Source: a bacterium CG_4_9_14_3_um_filter_65_15
Lineage (GTDB): Bacteria; Krumholzibacteriota; Krumholzibacteriia; LZORAL124-64-63
Length of the DNA stretch: 64,000 nucleotides
Reading direction: 5' to 3'
Assembly (NCBI GenBank): GCA_002790835.1
Contig: PFVX01000035.1
Location: forward strand, 1 to 64,000
Made by a program: the position numbers and the translations under genes. This document shows, in pieces, positions 42,259 through 51,319 of the stretch. The notes under the pieces were generated by a model. That model made no database searches. It was not told where the DNA came from and saw only the letters and a list, made by a program, of their open reading frames with translations. Within the stretch, counting starts at the first letter, position 1; each line of letters starts with the position of its first letter.

Positions 42259-42284
42259 CAACGCCCCGGACCTCTCAGGGTTCC
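42259..42284 (-). promoter_or_regulatory. Candidate ECF-type promoter upstream of the sigma operon
   Basis: GGAACC (42284-42279), 15 nt, CGTTG (42263-42259) on the minus strand. The GGAAC/CGTT pairing matches promoters used by many ECF sigma factors, suggesting autoregulation. It overlaps the last codons of the upstream gene. Confidence 0.45.
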
Positions 42285-42988
42285 GGATTCACGGCAGGAA
42301 ATTTCAGAAAATCAGCCAGGGGCCAAAGGGGGGCGAAGAGTTCCGGGGCCACTTCACCCAGGGTGATTCCTTCGCCGTGCAAGGTCAGAAACAACTCGCC
42401 CGGCCGGCGGGTCGAGGTCAGGGTGAATCGACCGGGATCTGGGCCGACCGCGATGGCGATCAATTCCCCGCCCCCGCCTTGGCCAAGACCCCGGGATTTC
42501 AATTCGGCCCGCAAGGCCGAGCATCCCCGCACGTCCGGTGCAGGCGGCACCACCAGATGTCTGGTGAAATTGACCCGGTTAGGCAATTCCTCCAGGGCGC
42601 CGGAAACCGCTAGGGTCAGGGCGGCCAGGAACGGGGGCAACTCGCGCCAGGGTTCTCCCCAGGGATTGAGTGTACCCTGGCCATTTCCGGTGGCCACCAA
42701 GGTCCAGCCGGTCCCTTGCCGCAGCCAGACCGACTCCCAGGGGTCGACTTGACCTGGGGACGCCATGCCACCTGTGGCGATGTCGAGCCGCAGGGACGTG
42801 CCGTCAAGGACCCAGATCGTTGTGCCCTGCCCCTGGAATCCCCAGGTCTCGAGTTGCCAGCCGGCGCTCCACAGGGTCCCACCGGGATTCGCCAAGGCAG
42901 CTCCGGACCCGACCAGGACAACGGCCAGCACCGCCCAGCAATACAGGGGGAAATCCACTCCGAGCCTAATGGCTTTCGCCACGGTCAT
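42275..42988 (-). CDS. Secreted protein of unknown function
   Basis: 237 aa. A signal peptide (hydrophobic YCWAVLAVVLVGSGAALA, cleavage likely after ALA), then a body predicted to be mostly beta (TTIWVLDGTSLRLDIATGG; RFTLTSTRRPGELFLTLHGEG). It vaguely recalls LolA/LolB-type lipoprotein carriers but lacks a lipobox and clear motifs, so no function is assigned. The ATG at 42988 follows GGAGGGG and overlaps the 3' end of the TPR gene, so the two are coupled. Confidence 0.65.
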   Translation of the reverse strand: MTVAKAIRLGVDFPLYCWAVLAVVLVGSGAALANPGGTLWSAGWQLETWGFQGQGTTIWVLDGTSLRLDIATGGMASPGQVDPWESVWLRQGTGWTLVATGNGQGTLNPWGEPWRELPPFLAALTLAVSGALEELPNRVNFTRHLVVPPAPDVRGCSALRAELKSRGLGQGGGGELIAIAVGPDPGRFTLTSTRRPGELFLTLHGEGITLGEVAPELFAPLWPLADFLKFPAVNPEP

Positions 42989-44771
42989 CCAGCCCCTCCA
43001 GCAACGTTTCCAAGCGTACCCGGTCACCGCCCATGGCAAGGGCCCTGCGCAGCATTTGCCGCGCTTCGTCATCCTGCCCCTTGGCGGCGAGCACCACCCC
43101 CAGATGTTCCAGGACCACCGGGTCATCCGGCAAGACGTTGACGGCCCGCACCAGGTAATCGAAGGCCTCGTTCATCCGTCCTTGGCGAAACCGGATCCAG
43201 GCAATGGAGTCCAAATAGGCTCCGTTGCTCGGATCGGCGACCAGGGCCTCTTGAACCAGCCGCTCGGCCTCCTCCAGGTCAATATTCTTTTCGGCCAGGA
43301 AATAGCCCAGTGAATTGGCGATTCCGGGGTTGTCCGGATATTGCCTGCGCAGTTTTTCCAGAACCAGTCGCGTTTGATCCACGAGCCCTGCGGCGTCCAG
43401 ACAGAGGCTGGCCTGAATCAGGGCGTTGAGTTGCAACATGGAATCGTCCGCCGCAATCTGAAAATGCCGGGCTGCCATCTCGAATTCGCCGCACCGCCGC
43501 AGGCCGTCGCCGACGATGAACTGGCCGCGATAGTCGAACGGAGCGATCAAATCCTCGGCGGCGCTGACCTGGGCGCACAACTCGGTTGGCAGGGAATCCT
43601 CCTGCGTCGCACGGAGATGTCCGTCGCCCTCATCAGGGTCAGCCAGCATGAGGGCCCGGACCAGGGTCAACCGGAGTTCGGGGTCATCGGGCGCCAAATC
43701 CACCGCCTGCCGGTAATCGTCCAAGGAGGCGGCATCATCGCCGTCCTTCTCGGAAATTCGACCCTTGAGAAACCAGGCCCGGCCGGAAGACGGCCAGCGG
43801 GCGATGATTCGCTCGACAAGATCCCGACCCTTGGCTCCCTTGTCATCGGACAGGAACAGCCGGGCCAACCACAGGCTTGGCGTGAGATCGAGTTCACCGT
43901 CCCTATCGAGCTGGACCAGGATTTTCCGGCCGCGATCGAGGCCACCGTTCTGGACATAGAAGTCAGCAAGTTCAACCCGAAAGGAACCGGGCAGGTCGGC
44001 CGCGTTCGGAACAGCAGTCGCATCTTCTCCGCTCGCCCGAGGCAAAGAGTACAGACTGTCGGCCGCCGCGGCAGCCATCAGGGCTTCCCCGTGCCGGTCG
44101 GCCGCGGCAAGAGAACGGATCAACCCCAGGCGAAGCTCCACCGAGGCGGGGAAACGATGCACGCCTTCGGCCAGGAGATCCGGAACTTCCTGCGGGCGAC
44201 CGTTGTGAGCCAGGGCGGACGCCATGCCCAGGTAGATGGCATCGCCACGCTCGGGAAACAGCTTTGTCCCCTCACGCAGGACGGACAAGGCTTCCTCGAC
44301 CTTGCCGGCTGCCGAGAGCAGGGAAGCCTCAAGGGCCACAATGTCCTCAGTGACCCCGGGACGCGCACGGAGGTAGCGCAAATCCGCCAACGCCTCGTCA
44401 ATGTTTCCCATCCGAGCCAACAGATCCGCTCGTCGGGAACGAAAATCGAGGGAGTCGGGGTAACTGTCAACCAGCCCGCTGAGGACACCCACAGCGTCCT
44501 CGAAAAATCCGCGCGCCTGCAGGGCCTCCTGGAATTCCAGGGCCACCGGGATCACCCGGGGCGCATGCTGGAAGGCGACATGGAGGTAGGAAAGGGCGGC
44601 GTCGAAATCTCCGGCCTGGAAAAGCTCGTGCCCGACGATCCAGCTGGAACCGGGGCCGTAGGGCACCGCCGGAGAATCTTCTGCGGGAGACGGGGTCTCA
44701 CGCGCGGAAACGGGCGCAACCAGGCCGATGGTCGTCAGGATCATTGCCAGGATGAATGCATTGCGAATCAT
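42966..44771 (-). CDS. Secreted tetratricopeptide-repeat protein
   Basis: 601 aa. A signal peptide (about 1-24, ending VSA) and then about ten TPR-like helical hairpins, e.g. ALADLRYLRARPG, AWFLKGRISEKDGDDAASLDDYRQAVDLAPDD and YLDSIAWIRFRQGRMNEAFDYLVRAVNVLPDDP. Probably a periplasmic or outer-membrane scaffold. The ATG at 44771 has GGAG upstream; the longer frame runs into rnc. Followed by a coupled secreted protein and the ECF sigma operon. Confidence 0.82.
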   Translation of the reverse strand: MIRNAFILAMILTTIGLVAPVSARETPSPAEDSPAVPYGPGSSWIVGHELFQAGDFDAALSYLHVAFQHAPRVIPVALEFQEALQARGFFEDAVGVLSGLVDSYPDSLDFRSRRADLLARMGNIDEALADLRYLRARPGVTEDIVALEASLLSAAGKVEEALSVLREGTKLFPERGDAIYLGMASALAHNGRPQEVPDLLAEGVHRFPASVELRLGLIRSLAAADRHGEALMAAAAADSLYSLPRASGEDATAVPNAADLPGSFRVELADFYVQNGGLDRGRKILVQLDRDGELDLTPSLWLARLFLSDDKGAKGRDLVERIIARWPSSGRAWFLKGRISEKDGDDAASLDDYRQAVDLAPDDPELRLTLVRALMLADPDEGDGHLRATQEDSLPTELCAQVSAAEDLIAPFDYRGQFIVGDGLRRCGEFEMAARHFQIAADDSMLQLNALIQASLCLDAAGLVDQTRLVLEKLRRQYPDNPGIANSLGYFLAEKNIDLEEAERLVQEALVADPSNGAYLDSIAWIRFRQGRMNEAFDYLVRAVNVLPDDPVVLEHLGVVLAAKGQDDEARQMLRRALAMGGDRVRLETLLEGLDDRGESH

Positions 44772-44847
44772 GGGCCAGGCTCCGGATGGGGATTCGGGGT
44801 TACGGAAACCAAGATAAGCCAACATCCTGTCCGACGCCCGGTCGGGC

Positions 44848-45621
44848 TCAGGTCTCCGCATCCAGCTTTTCGAGAGCCCTGCGCGCGGCCATCTGTTCCG
44901 CCGCTTTCTTGCTGGCGCCGTGTCCCCGGCCAAGGACTTCCCCTTCGAAAGAGACCACGACCTCGAACCGGCGTTCATGGTCGGGGCCGGCGGCCGAGAC
45001 GACCCGATAGCGGGGCGGGCTTTTATACCGCGCCTGGATGCTTTCCTGCAGGCGACTCTTGAAATTCCGCAGGCTACGTCGATCCAGCACGTCATGGCTT
45101 CCGGCCAGGACCACGGTGTGAATGACCTGGGTAGCCGCTGCAAATCCACCGTCGAGATAGACCGCGCCGAGGACCGCCTCGGTCGCGTCAGCCAGAATGG
45201 TGGGACGCATGCGACCACCGGCTGCGGATTCAGAACGGCTCATGCGGACATGGGTTCCCAGATCGATGGACACAGCGACCTCGGCCAGGCGAGCCCCACA
45301 AACCAGCAGCGATTTCATCTTGGTGAGATCGCCTTCGCTGCGTCCCGGGTGCAGGTGGAAGAGATGGTCGCTGACGACGGCCCCCAAAACAGCATCGCCG
45401 AGGAACTCCAACCGCTCGTTGGACTCCCAACGGTTGCGGCCCGTCACATGGATCTGGGAACGGTGAAGCAGGGCATTGTCCAGGAGGGATGGATCCCGAA
45501 AACGATATCCGATGCGTTCCTCGAGATCGGCCAGGCCCGGCCCCGAGCCGCGTCGCCGAAAAAGCACCCCCAACCCGGCCTGGAGCCGGCTCCAGGCGGA
45601 GGGCTGCGAGGTTTTTGCCAT
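44848..45621 (-). CDS. rnc: Ribonuclease III
   Basis: Cleaves double-stranded RNA in rRNA and mRNA processing. 257 aa; the signature NERLEFLGDAVLGAVVSD (69-86), second acidic pair DATEAVLGAVYLDGG, and a C-terminal dsRNA-binding domain ending GRGHGASKKAAEQMAARRAL. The N-terminal 30 residues are basic and extra. Follows fabF by 30 nt in the usual fab-rnc order. Confidence 0.95.
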   Translation of the reverse strand: MAKTSQPSAWSRLQAGLGVLFRRRGSGPGLADLEERIGYRFRDPSLLDNALLHRSQIHVTGRNRWESNERLEFLGDAVLGAVVSDHLFHLHPGRSEGDLTKMKSLLVCGARLAEVAVSIDLGTHVRMSRSESAAGGRMRPTILADATEAVLGAVYLDGGFAAATQVIHTVVLAGSHDVLDRRSLRNFKSRLQESIQARYKSPPRYRVVSAAGPDHERRFEVVVSFEGEVLGRGHGASKKAAEQMAARRALEKLDAET

Positions 45622-45651
45622 GGGTTCGGCCGCCTGCTCTTCTGTCGCCGC

Positions 45652-46890
45652 TCAGCGAACGCCGCTGAAACAAAGGCTGATGTTGTGCCCCCCAAAACCG
45701 AAGGAATTGGACAAGGCATGTTTGATGGGCATTTCCACGGCTCCGGCGGAACAATAATCCAAGTCGCATTCAGGGTCCGGATTCTCGAGATTGATGGTCG
45801 GCGGGAGTTTGCCTTCCCTCAGGGCCAGGCAGGTGATGATGGCTTCCACCCCACCGGCTGCGCCCAGAAGGTGCCCGGTCATGGATTTTGTGCTGCTGAT
45901 CTTCACCCGGCGGGCGTGGTCCCCGAATGTGGTCTTGATGGCCGCCGTCTCGATCTTGTCGTTGAAATAGGTGCTGGTCCCGTGGGCGTTGATGTAACCG
46001 ATATCCTCGGGCGGGAGGCCCGCATCCCGCAGGGCGCCGCTCATGCAACCGACGGCACCAAGTCCCTCGTTGTCCGGTTGGGTCATGTGGTAGGCGTCAC
46101 CGGTGGCACCGGACCCGGCGTACCAGCAGAGAATCTCGGCACCACGCGCCTTGGCGTGTTCCTCCGATTCGAGAACCATGATCCCGGACCCCTCCCCCAT
46201 GACGAATCCATCGCGTTCGGCATCGAAGGGACGGCTGGCGCGTTCAGGTTCTTCGTTCCGTGTGGAAAGAGCCTTCATGTTGGCAAAGCCGGCGATTCCG
46301 ACGGCGCAGATTCCCGCCTCGGCCCCGCCGGTGATCATGACATCGGCGACACCGTTGCGGATCTGGTCGGCAGCCACGGCAATGGCATGGCCACCCGAGG
46401 AACACGCGCTTACCGTGCAGAAATTTGGACCCCGGAACCCAAAACGGATGGACACCAGGCCCGCGGCCATGTCGGCGATGGTCATGGGAATGAACAAGGG
46501 GGAAACCGCACGCGGACCGCGCTCGGCCAGGCGCAGGACCTGATCCTGGAAGGTGTTCATGCCCCCCATGCCCGACCCGATGATCACCCCGGCCCGCAGG
46601 GGGTCTGATGGGGCTTCGAGGCCGGATTGGGCCATGGCCTGGGCTGCGGCCGCCATGGCGAACTGGCTGTACCGATCCGCTTTGCGGGCTTCCTTGGGGT
46701 CCATCACCACACCCGGATCGAAATCCTTGATCTGGCCCGCGATGACGACCTTGAAATCGGTCAAATCGATCCCGTCAATGCGGGAAATTCCACTCCGGCC
46801 TGCCAGCAATCCCTGCCAGGTGGTTTCGGTATCGAGCCCGACGGACGTCACCATGCCCAGGCCCGTGACGGCAATCCTTCCCTTGGCCAC
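45652..46890 (-). CDS. fabF: 3-oxoacyl-ACP synthase II
   Basis: Elongating beta-ketoacyl synthase of type II fatty acid synthesis. 412 aa, the standard length, when started at the GTG at 46890, which has GGAGG 6 nt upstream; the open frame to 47133 is too long. Catalytic triad: Cys in VSACSSGG, His in NAHGTSTYFND and His in STKSMTGHLLGAAG. Preceded by acpP after a 145-nt gap containing a hairpin. Confidence 0.96.
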   Translation of the reverse strand: MAKGRIAVTGLGMVTSVGLDTETTWQGLLAGRSGISRIDGIDLTDFKVVIAGQIKDFDPGVVMDPKEARKADRYSQFAMAAAAQAMAQSGLEAPSDPLRAGVIIGSGMGGMNTFQDQVLRLAERGPRAVSPLFIPMTIADMAAGLVSIRFGFRGPNFCTVSACSSGGHAIAVAADQIRNGVADVMITGGAEAGICAVGIAGFANMKALSTRNEEPERASRPFDAERDGFVMGEGSGIMVLESEEHAKARGAEILCWYAGSGATGDAYHMTQPDNEGLGAVGCMSGALRDAGLPPEDIGYINAHGTSTYFNDKIETAAIKTTFGDHARRVKISSTKSMTGHLLGAAGGVEAIITCLALREGKLPPTINLENPDPECDLDYCSAGAVEMPIKHALSNSFGFGGHNISLCFSGVR

Positions 46891-46970
46891 AACCAACCTC
46901 CATGCTGCCGGGGTCGTTTCCGGACTAGGCCCTCCAAGCGCCTGAATCCGGATTACCCCTATGACGTTCA

Positions 46971-46998
46971 GCCCGGTGCACGGACGGTGCCACCGGGC
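46971..46998 (-). terminator. Hairpin between acpP and fabF
   Basis: GCCCGGTG and CACCGGGC form a perfect 8-bp stem with a 12-nt loop that can itself pair CAC/GTG. Without a U-run it may act as partial terminator or stabiliser, which would let acpP mRNA exceed fabF mRNA. Confidence 0.45.
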
Positions 46999-47035
46999 CG
47001 ACCTTGGTCCTCGTCGTGCCCCCATGAGGGACAAC

Positions 47036-47272
47036 TCAGTCCAGATGCTGCTCCAGGTACTCGATGGCGTCCTGGACGGTCTGCAGCTTCTCCTGATCCT
47101 CTTCGGGAATGGTGAGGCTGAACTCTTCCTCAAGATCCATCACCAGTTCGACCGTGTCGAGGGAATCGGCCCCCAAATCCTCGGTGAAGGACGCTTCGGG
47201 GGTGATCTGCTCGGGGTTGACACCGAGCTTGCGCTGAATGATCTCGTAAACCTGTTCCTGGATCGACGCCAT
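47036..47272 (-). CDS. acpP: Acyl carrier protein
   Basis: 78 aa, acidic, four-helix carrier. The phosphopantetheine attachment Ser37 lies in [13 protein letters not shown], which is nearly identical to the family consensus. Lies between fabG and fabF as in most fab clusters. Confidence 0.97.
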   Translation of the reverse strand: MASIQEQVYEIIQRKLGVNPEQITPEASFTEDLGADSLDTVELVMDLEEEFSLTIPEEDQEKLQTVQDAIEYLEQHLD

Positions 47273-47304
47273 TTCTGGTTACCCTCCCGGGAAGTGCTTG
47301 ATTG

Positions 47305-48057
47305 CTAGAGAATCATGCCGCCGTCCACCACCAGGGTCTGCCCGGTGATGTATGCGGCCGCAGGTGAAAGCAAAAATTCCACGACTCCGGCGACATCATT
47401 CCCCTCACCCAGACGCTTGAGGGGAATCTGCGCCAGCATCGCATCGCGAATGTTGGCCGGTAGGTCCGCGGTCATCTCCGTATTGATGAACCCCGGAGCG
47501 ACGGCGTTGCAATTCACGTTGCGACCGCCGAGTTCCTTGGCCACGGATTTCGTCAGGGCAATGATCCCTGCCTTGCTCGCAGCATAATTAGCCTGCCCCG
47601 AGTTGCCCGTCAAGCCGATTACTGAGGAAATGTTCACGATGCGACCCTGCCGTGCCCGCATCATCAGGGAAGCCACAGCCCTCATGAAGAAAAAGGTTCC
47701 GTTGAGGTTGACGTCGAGGGGCGCCTGCCACTGTTCCGGCGTCATGCGGACAAACAGCCCGTCACGCGTCATACCGGCATTGTTCACGAGACCGTAGATC
47801 GCGCCGAAATCCTCCTGCACCGAGGCGACAACCTGCTGAACGGCATCCCAGTCGGAAATATCGGCGGGATAGGCCTTCACGTTTCCGCCCAAATCCTCAG
47901 CGAGCCCGGATAGGGTGTCCGCGCTGCGGGCCACCAGGGCCAAAGGATACCCGGCAGCGGTGAGTCGCTGGGCAACGGCCTTTCCGATCCCCCGGCTTGC
48001 ACCGGTGACGATGACCACTCCGGAATCGGCCGGAGATGGTGTTTGAACGTCGCTCAT
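47305..48057 (-). CDS. fabG: 3-oxoacyl-ACP reductase
   Basis: NADPH-dependent SDR enzyme, 250 aa. TGASRGIG (18-25), NNAG (NNAGMTRDGLFVRM), Ser in NISSVIG, Y-x3-K in NYAASKAG, and a C-terminal YITGQTLVVDGGM. Start ATG at 48057 overlaps the fabD stop (48054). Confidence 0.96.
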   Translation of the reverse strand: MSDVQTPSPADSGVVIVTGASRGIGKAVAQRLTAAGYPLALVARSADTLSGLAEDLGGNVKAYPADISDWDAVQQVVASVQEDFGAIYGLVNNAGMTRDGLFVRMTPEQWQAPLDVNLNGTFFFMRAVASLMMRARQGRIVNISSVIGLTGNSGQANYAASKAGIIALTKSVAKELGGRNVNCNAVAPGFINTEMTADLPANIRDAMLAQIPLKRLGEGNDVAGVVEFLLSPAAAYITGQTLVVDGGMIL

Positions 48058-49010
48058 GCTTTCCCCTCCATGGCCCGGAACGGGATGGCCAGCTGATCCA
48101 GGTCCTCCAGGGTCCCGACGGAAAAGAAGGCCAAACCCGGAAGACTGCGCTTGGCCAGGTTGGTCAGCACCTTGCCGGGGCCCACCTCCAGCACCGTGCT
48201 GCCGGAAGAAACCGTCTTGCACAGCTCTTCCAGGGAGGGATGCCACAACACAGGCGACACCAGCTGGGCTTCGAGCCCTTCGCGCAACTCATGGGCGGTG
48301 TTGACCGGACCGGCATGGACGTTGGCGATCAGGGGCACCTGGGGATCCCGCAATTCGATATCAGCCAGGAAACGCTTGAACTCTTCCGCGGCTTCGGCCA
48401 ACAAGGGGGAATGAAAGGCACCGCTGACATTCAGGGGAATGACCCGGCGAGCCCCTGCCTCCTGCAAGGCATCCTGGGCGGCCTGCACCGCTTCGATGGA
48501 TCCGGAAATCACCATCTGATTGGGGGAGTTCAGGTTGGCCAGGACAACTTCACCATCCACTTGAAGGCAAACCTCCCGCACACATGAGGCGTCAAGCCCC
48601 ATGACCGCCGCCATGGTGCCGGGGCGGCTCTTCCCGGAATCGAACATGAGTTCCCCGCGCTTACGGACAACCCGCAGGGCGTCGAAGGGATCCATGGCGC
48701 CGCAGGCCACCGCCGCGCTGTATTCCCCCAGGGAATGTCCGGCGACGGCAACGGGCTCAACGCCCCGTTCGCGCAGGGTCAGAAAGGTGGCCACCGAATG
48801 GGCCAGAATCGCCGGCTGGGCGTTCCGGGTTTCGGTGAGGACCTCGGCGGGACCGTTTTCCATGATTCCCAGGAGATCCAATCCCAGGGCGTCGTTGATT
48901 CCCTGCAGGTATCGGCCTCCCGCGCCGCTGTCGACGGACAGATCCCTAGCCATGCCCACGAATTGGGAGGCCTGACCGGGGAACATCATGGGAACGCGTG
49001 CGGTATTCAT
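48054..49010 (-). CDS. fabD: Malonyl-CoA:ACP transacylase
   Basis: Loads malonyl units onto ACP. 318 aa; N-terminal FPGQASQFVGM (10-20), nucleophile Ser93 in AGHSLGEYSA and His in VSGAFHSPLL. Upstream gene is plsX with no fabH between, which departs from the usual cluster order. Confidence 0.96.
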   Translation of the reverse strand: MNTARVPMMFPGQASQFVGMARDLSVDSGAGGRYLQGINDALGLDLLGIMENGPAEVLTETRNAQPAILAHSVATFLTLRERGVEPVAVAGHSLGEYSAAVACGAMDPFDALRVVRKRGELMFDSGKSRPGTMAAVMGLDASCVREVCLQVDGEVVLANLNSPNQMVISGSIEAVQAAQDALQEAGARRVIPLNVSGAFHSPLLAEAAEEFKRFLADIELRDPQVPLIANVHAGPVNTAHELREGLEAQLVSPVLWHPSLEELCKTVSSGSTVLEVGPGKVLTNLAKRSLPGLAFFSVGTLEDLDQLAIPFRAMEGKA

Positions 49011-49031
49011 CTTCGCCTTTCGGTCACGAAA

Positions 49032-50024
49032 TCAGGATCCGGGTGAGACAAGGCGCGAGGGTAGGGCTTTTTCCACCTGTTGCCAAGCAACTTTCACGGC
49101 ATTGGTGATGGCCCAGGAACTGCTGCGTCCGTGGGAGATGATGCTGATGCCATCGACACCAAGAAGCATGGCCCCCCCATAGACTTCGTACGAAAAATTC
49201 TCCTGGAGGTAGCCCAGAATGGGCGGCAGGGAGGCGCGCAAGGCGTCCGGGACCTGCGGCGACCGGGCCAGACGCGCCATGAACAAGGCGAATCCTTCGA
49301 GGAGTTTCAGGGTGATGTTCCCGGTGAACCCATCGGTCACCATGACGTCGCACCCACCCTGCAGAACCTGGTTGCCCTCGATATTGCCGATGAATTCCAG
49401 TCCGGTTGCGGCCAGCCGGTCATGGGTCTCCACCAGAACGTCGGTGCCCTTGCTGGACTCTTCCCCGATGTTGAGCAAGCCCACCGTGGGCACGGGAACG
49501 CCCAGGATCTCGCGGGCATAGATGTTTCCCATTTCGGCGAAGGTCACCAGGTGGTCGCTGGTACACTGGAGGTTGGCTCCGGCATCGAGCAGGAGGGATC
49601 GGCCGGCAAGGGTTGGAATAAGCGTGGCGATGCCGGGACGGTCGACTCCCTTGAGACGACCCAGGATGAGGAGGCTGGCGGCGACCATCGCGCCGGTCGA
49701 CCCGGCGGAAACGACAGCTATGACCTTGCCCGCCTTCTGGTCGCTCATGGCCCGCACGATGGGGCTGTCCTTGCGGTGGCGGATCGCCGACGCCGGGGAC
49801 TCATCCATGGCGATGTCCTCGGAACAATGGCTTACCGAGATGGGCAGGCCGTCGGTCTCGCATTCCGCCAAGGCGTCTTCCACCGCTTGACGGTCACCGT
49901 AGAATGCCGCACGGAAAGGAGATTCCGCCGTCAGGGCCGCGATGACCCCCGGCACGATAACCTGAGGGCCATGGTCGCCTCCCATGGCGTCGATGGCTAT
50001 GACGGGCCTGTTGTCCGGGTTCAT
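49032..50024 (-). CDS. plsX: Phosphate acyltransferase PlsX
   Basis: Makes acyl-phosphate from acyl-ACP for PlsY in phospholipid synthesis. 330 aa; IAIDAMGGDHGP at the N-terminus, KVIAVVSAGSTGAMVA, and DGFTGNITLKLLEG near the C-terminus are family hallmarks. The ATG at 50024 follows AAAGGAGG. Order rpmF-plsX is standard. Confidence 0.96.
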   Translation of the reverse strand: MNPDNRPVIAIDAMGGDHGPQVIVPGVIAALTAESPFRAAFYGDRQAVEDALAECETDGLPISVSHCSEDIAMDESPASAIRHRKDSPIVRAMSDQKAGKVIAVVSAGSTGAMVAASLLILGRLKGVDRPGIATLIPTLAGRSLLLDAGANLQCTSDHLVTFAEMGNIYAREILGVPVPTVGLLNIGEESSKGTDVLVETHDRLAATGLEFIGNIEGNQVLQGGCDVMVTDGFTGNITLKLLEGFALFMARLARSPQVPDALRASLPPILGYLQENFSYEVYGGAMLLGVDGISIISHGRSSSWAITNAVKVAWQQVEKALPSRLVSPGS

Positions 50025-50078
50025 CCGACCTCCTTTCGGTGCGGTCGGTGGTGCACTGATCATCCCCTGGGGGAAAGA

Positions 50079-50258
50079 TCAGGATTCCACGACCATGACT
50101 TCGCGCTCCCCGTAGTATCCGCACTCACGGCAGACCCGGTGAGGCAGACGCGGGCCTCCGCAGTGGGGGCACTTGTTGGGATCGGGGGCAGTCAGACGCC
50201 AGTTGGCCCTGCGTTTTCCCTTGCGGGCCTGGGAGGTTTTTCTCTTGGGAACGGCCAT
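50079..50258 (-). CDS. rpmF: 50S ribosomal protein L32
   Basis: 59 aa; starts MAVPKRKTSQARKGKRRANW and carries a zinc ribbon CPHC...CREC (Cys30, Cys33, Cys43, Cys46). This is the C+ paralogue type. Lies between yceD and plsX in the conserved order. Confidence 0.96.
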   Translation of the reverse strand: MAVPKRKTSQARKGKRRANWRLTAPDPNKCPHCGGPRLPHRVCRECGYYGEREVMVVES

Positions 50259-50297
50259 GTTTCTCTGCTCTCTTCCTGCTTTCGGAGCCGGCCCGGT

Positions 50298-50777
50298 TCA
50301 GGGCAGGGCATCCCAGCGGGGGTCGTGATTTTCGGCCTCGCACACGCAGGCCTCTTCGTTCAGGTTCCTGCCGCAACCGGCACAAAGACCGCGGCATTCC
50401 GGTCCGCAACTTACGGTCAGGGGAAAGGCCAAGATGGCGCTCTCCCGCAAAACCTCGCGCAAGTCCACTTCGCCGCCGCGCTGACTGATGACCATGGAGT
50501 CATCGCGTCCCTCATCGCTGGCGGTGTCCCGCAGGACCATGCAGGATACTTTCACGGGCCAGGCCAGATCAAAATTTCCCAGGCAGCGGGTACACACAGC
50601 TTCGCCGTGTGCATGGACCTCGCCCTCAGCCAGCACCCGGCCTTCCAGGTTGTCCACGACCAAGGTGCCTTCCACGAACGCGGCTGCGGGTCGGTCAGCC
50701 CCCCATTCCAGGGCCAAAACCCCGGACAGCTCCAATTCCGAGCGGCCATGCGGTATTCTGTCCAGATCAAGCTTCAT
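50298..50777 (-). CDS. yceD: YceD/DUF177 family protein
   Basis: 159 aa. The VCTRCLGNFDLAWPV segment (zinc-type C-x2-C), the acidic middle EVDLREVLRESAILAFPL and the closing C-x-x-x-C-x2-C-x2-C cluster ECRGLCAGCGRNLN identify DUF177. Members are linked to 23S rRNA accumulation in bacteria and plants. Invariably found upstream of rpmF, as here. Confidence 0.9.
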   Translation of the reverse strand: MKLDLDRIPHGRSELELSGVLALEWGADRPAAAFVEGTLVVDNLEGRVLAEGEVHAHGEAVCTRCLGNFDLAWPVKVSCMVLRDTASDEGRDDSMVISQRGGEVDLREVLRESAILAFPLTVSCGPECRGLCAGCGRNLNEEACVCEAENHDPRWDALP

Positions 50778-50837
50778 ACAAGCGCCACACCTTAATCACC
50801 CCACAACCCCATGTCAAGCCACCGGCAGGGGACTCCA

Positions 50838-51242
50838 TTAACCGAAGATCAGGGCCAGTTCCCGGGCGGCGTCCTCGGGGTTGGCCGAGGCATGCACGGC
50901 GTTGTTCTGCAAAGAAGCGCCGAACAGGTCGCGAATGGTCCCGATGGCCGCATCTTGGGGGTTGGTCGCGCCGATCAGTTCACGCAGGGCCGCCACGGCG
51001 CCCTCCCGCTCCAACCGCACGGTCACCACGGGACCACCGGCGATGTATTCCACCAGTTCGCCGTAAAAGGGTTTTCCACGGTGCTCCCCGTAGAAATCCT
51101 CCACCAGTTCCCGGGGCATGGTCCGCATGGCCAACCGGGTGATCCGAAAACCGGCCCGGTTCACGATGGCCAGGATATCGCCGATCTTCTGTTCTTTGGC
51201 GGCCACGATCTCGGGCTTGATCATGAAATATGTCTGCTGCAT
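50838..51242 (-). CDS. ndk: Nucleoside diphosphate kinase
   Basis: Balances NTP pools by phosphate transfer through a histidine. 134 aa; starts QQTYFMIKPEIV and has the active-site histidine in NAVHAS. The usual H-[GA]-S-D-S reads HASAN, so the Asp after Ser is Ala. Otherwise the expected LIGATNP and FYxxH (FYGEHRGKPFYGELVEYI) segments are in place. Confidence 0.93.
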   Translation of the reverse strand: MQQTYFMIKPEIVAAKEQKIGDILAIVNRAGFRITRLAMRTMPRELVEDFYGEHRGKPFYGELVEYIAGGPVVTVRLEREGAVAALRELIGATNPQDAAIGTIRDLFGASLQNNAVHASANPEDAARELALIFG

Positions 51243-51271
51243 GGTCCGATCTTCCTCTCTCAGCGATAAAC

Positions 51272-51299
51272 GGGAACAGGGACGTTTGCCCCTGCTCCC
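51272..51299 (-). terminator. Hairpin between sucD and ndk
   Basis: On the minus strand GGGAGCAGGG pairs with CCCTGTTCCC over ten positions (one G-U) with an 8-nt loop. No U-run follows; probably an intercistronic or weak terminator hairpin. Confidence 0.45.
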
Positions 51300-51319
51300 A
51301 TGTGTTCAGGACCCGACGG

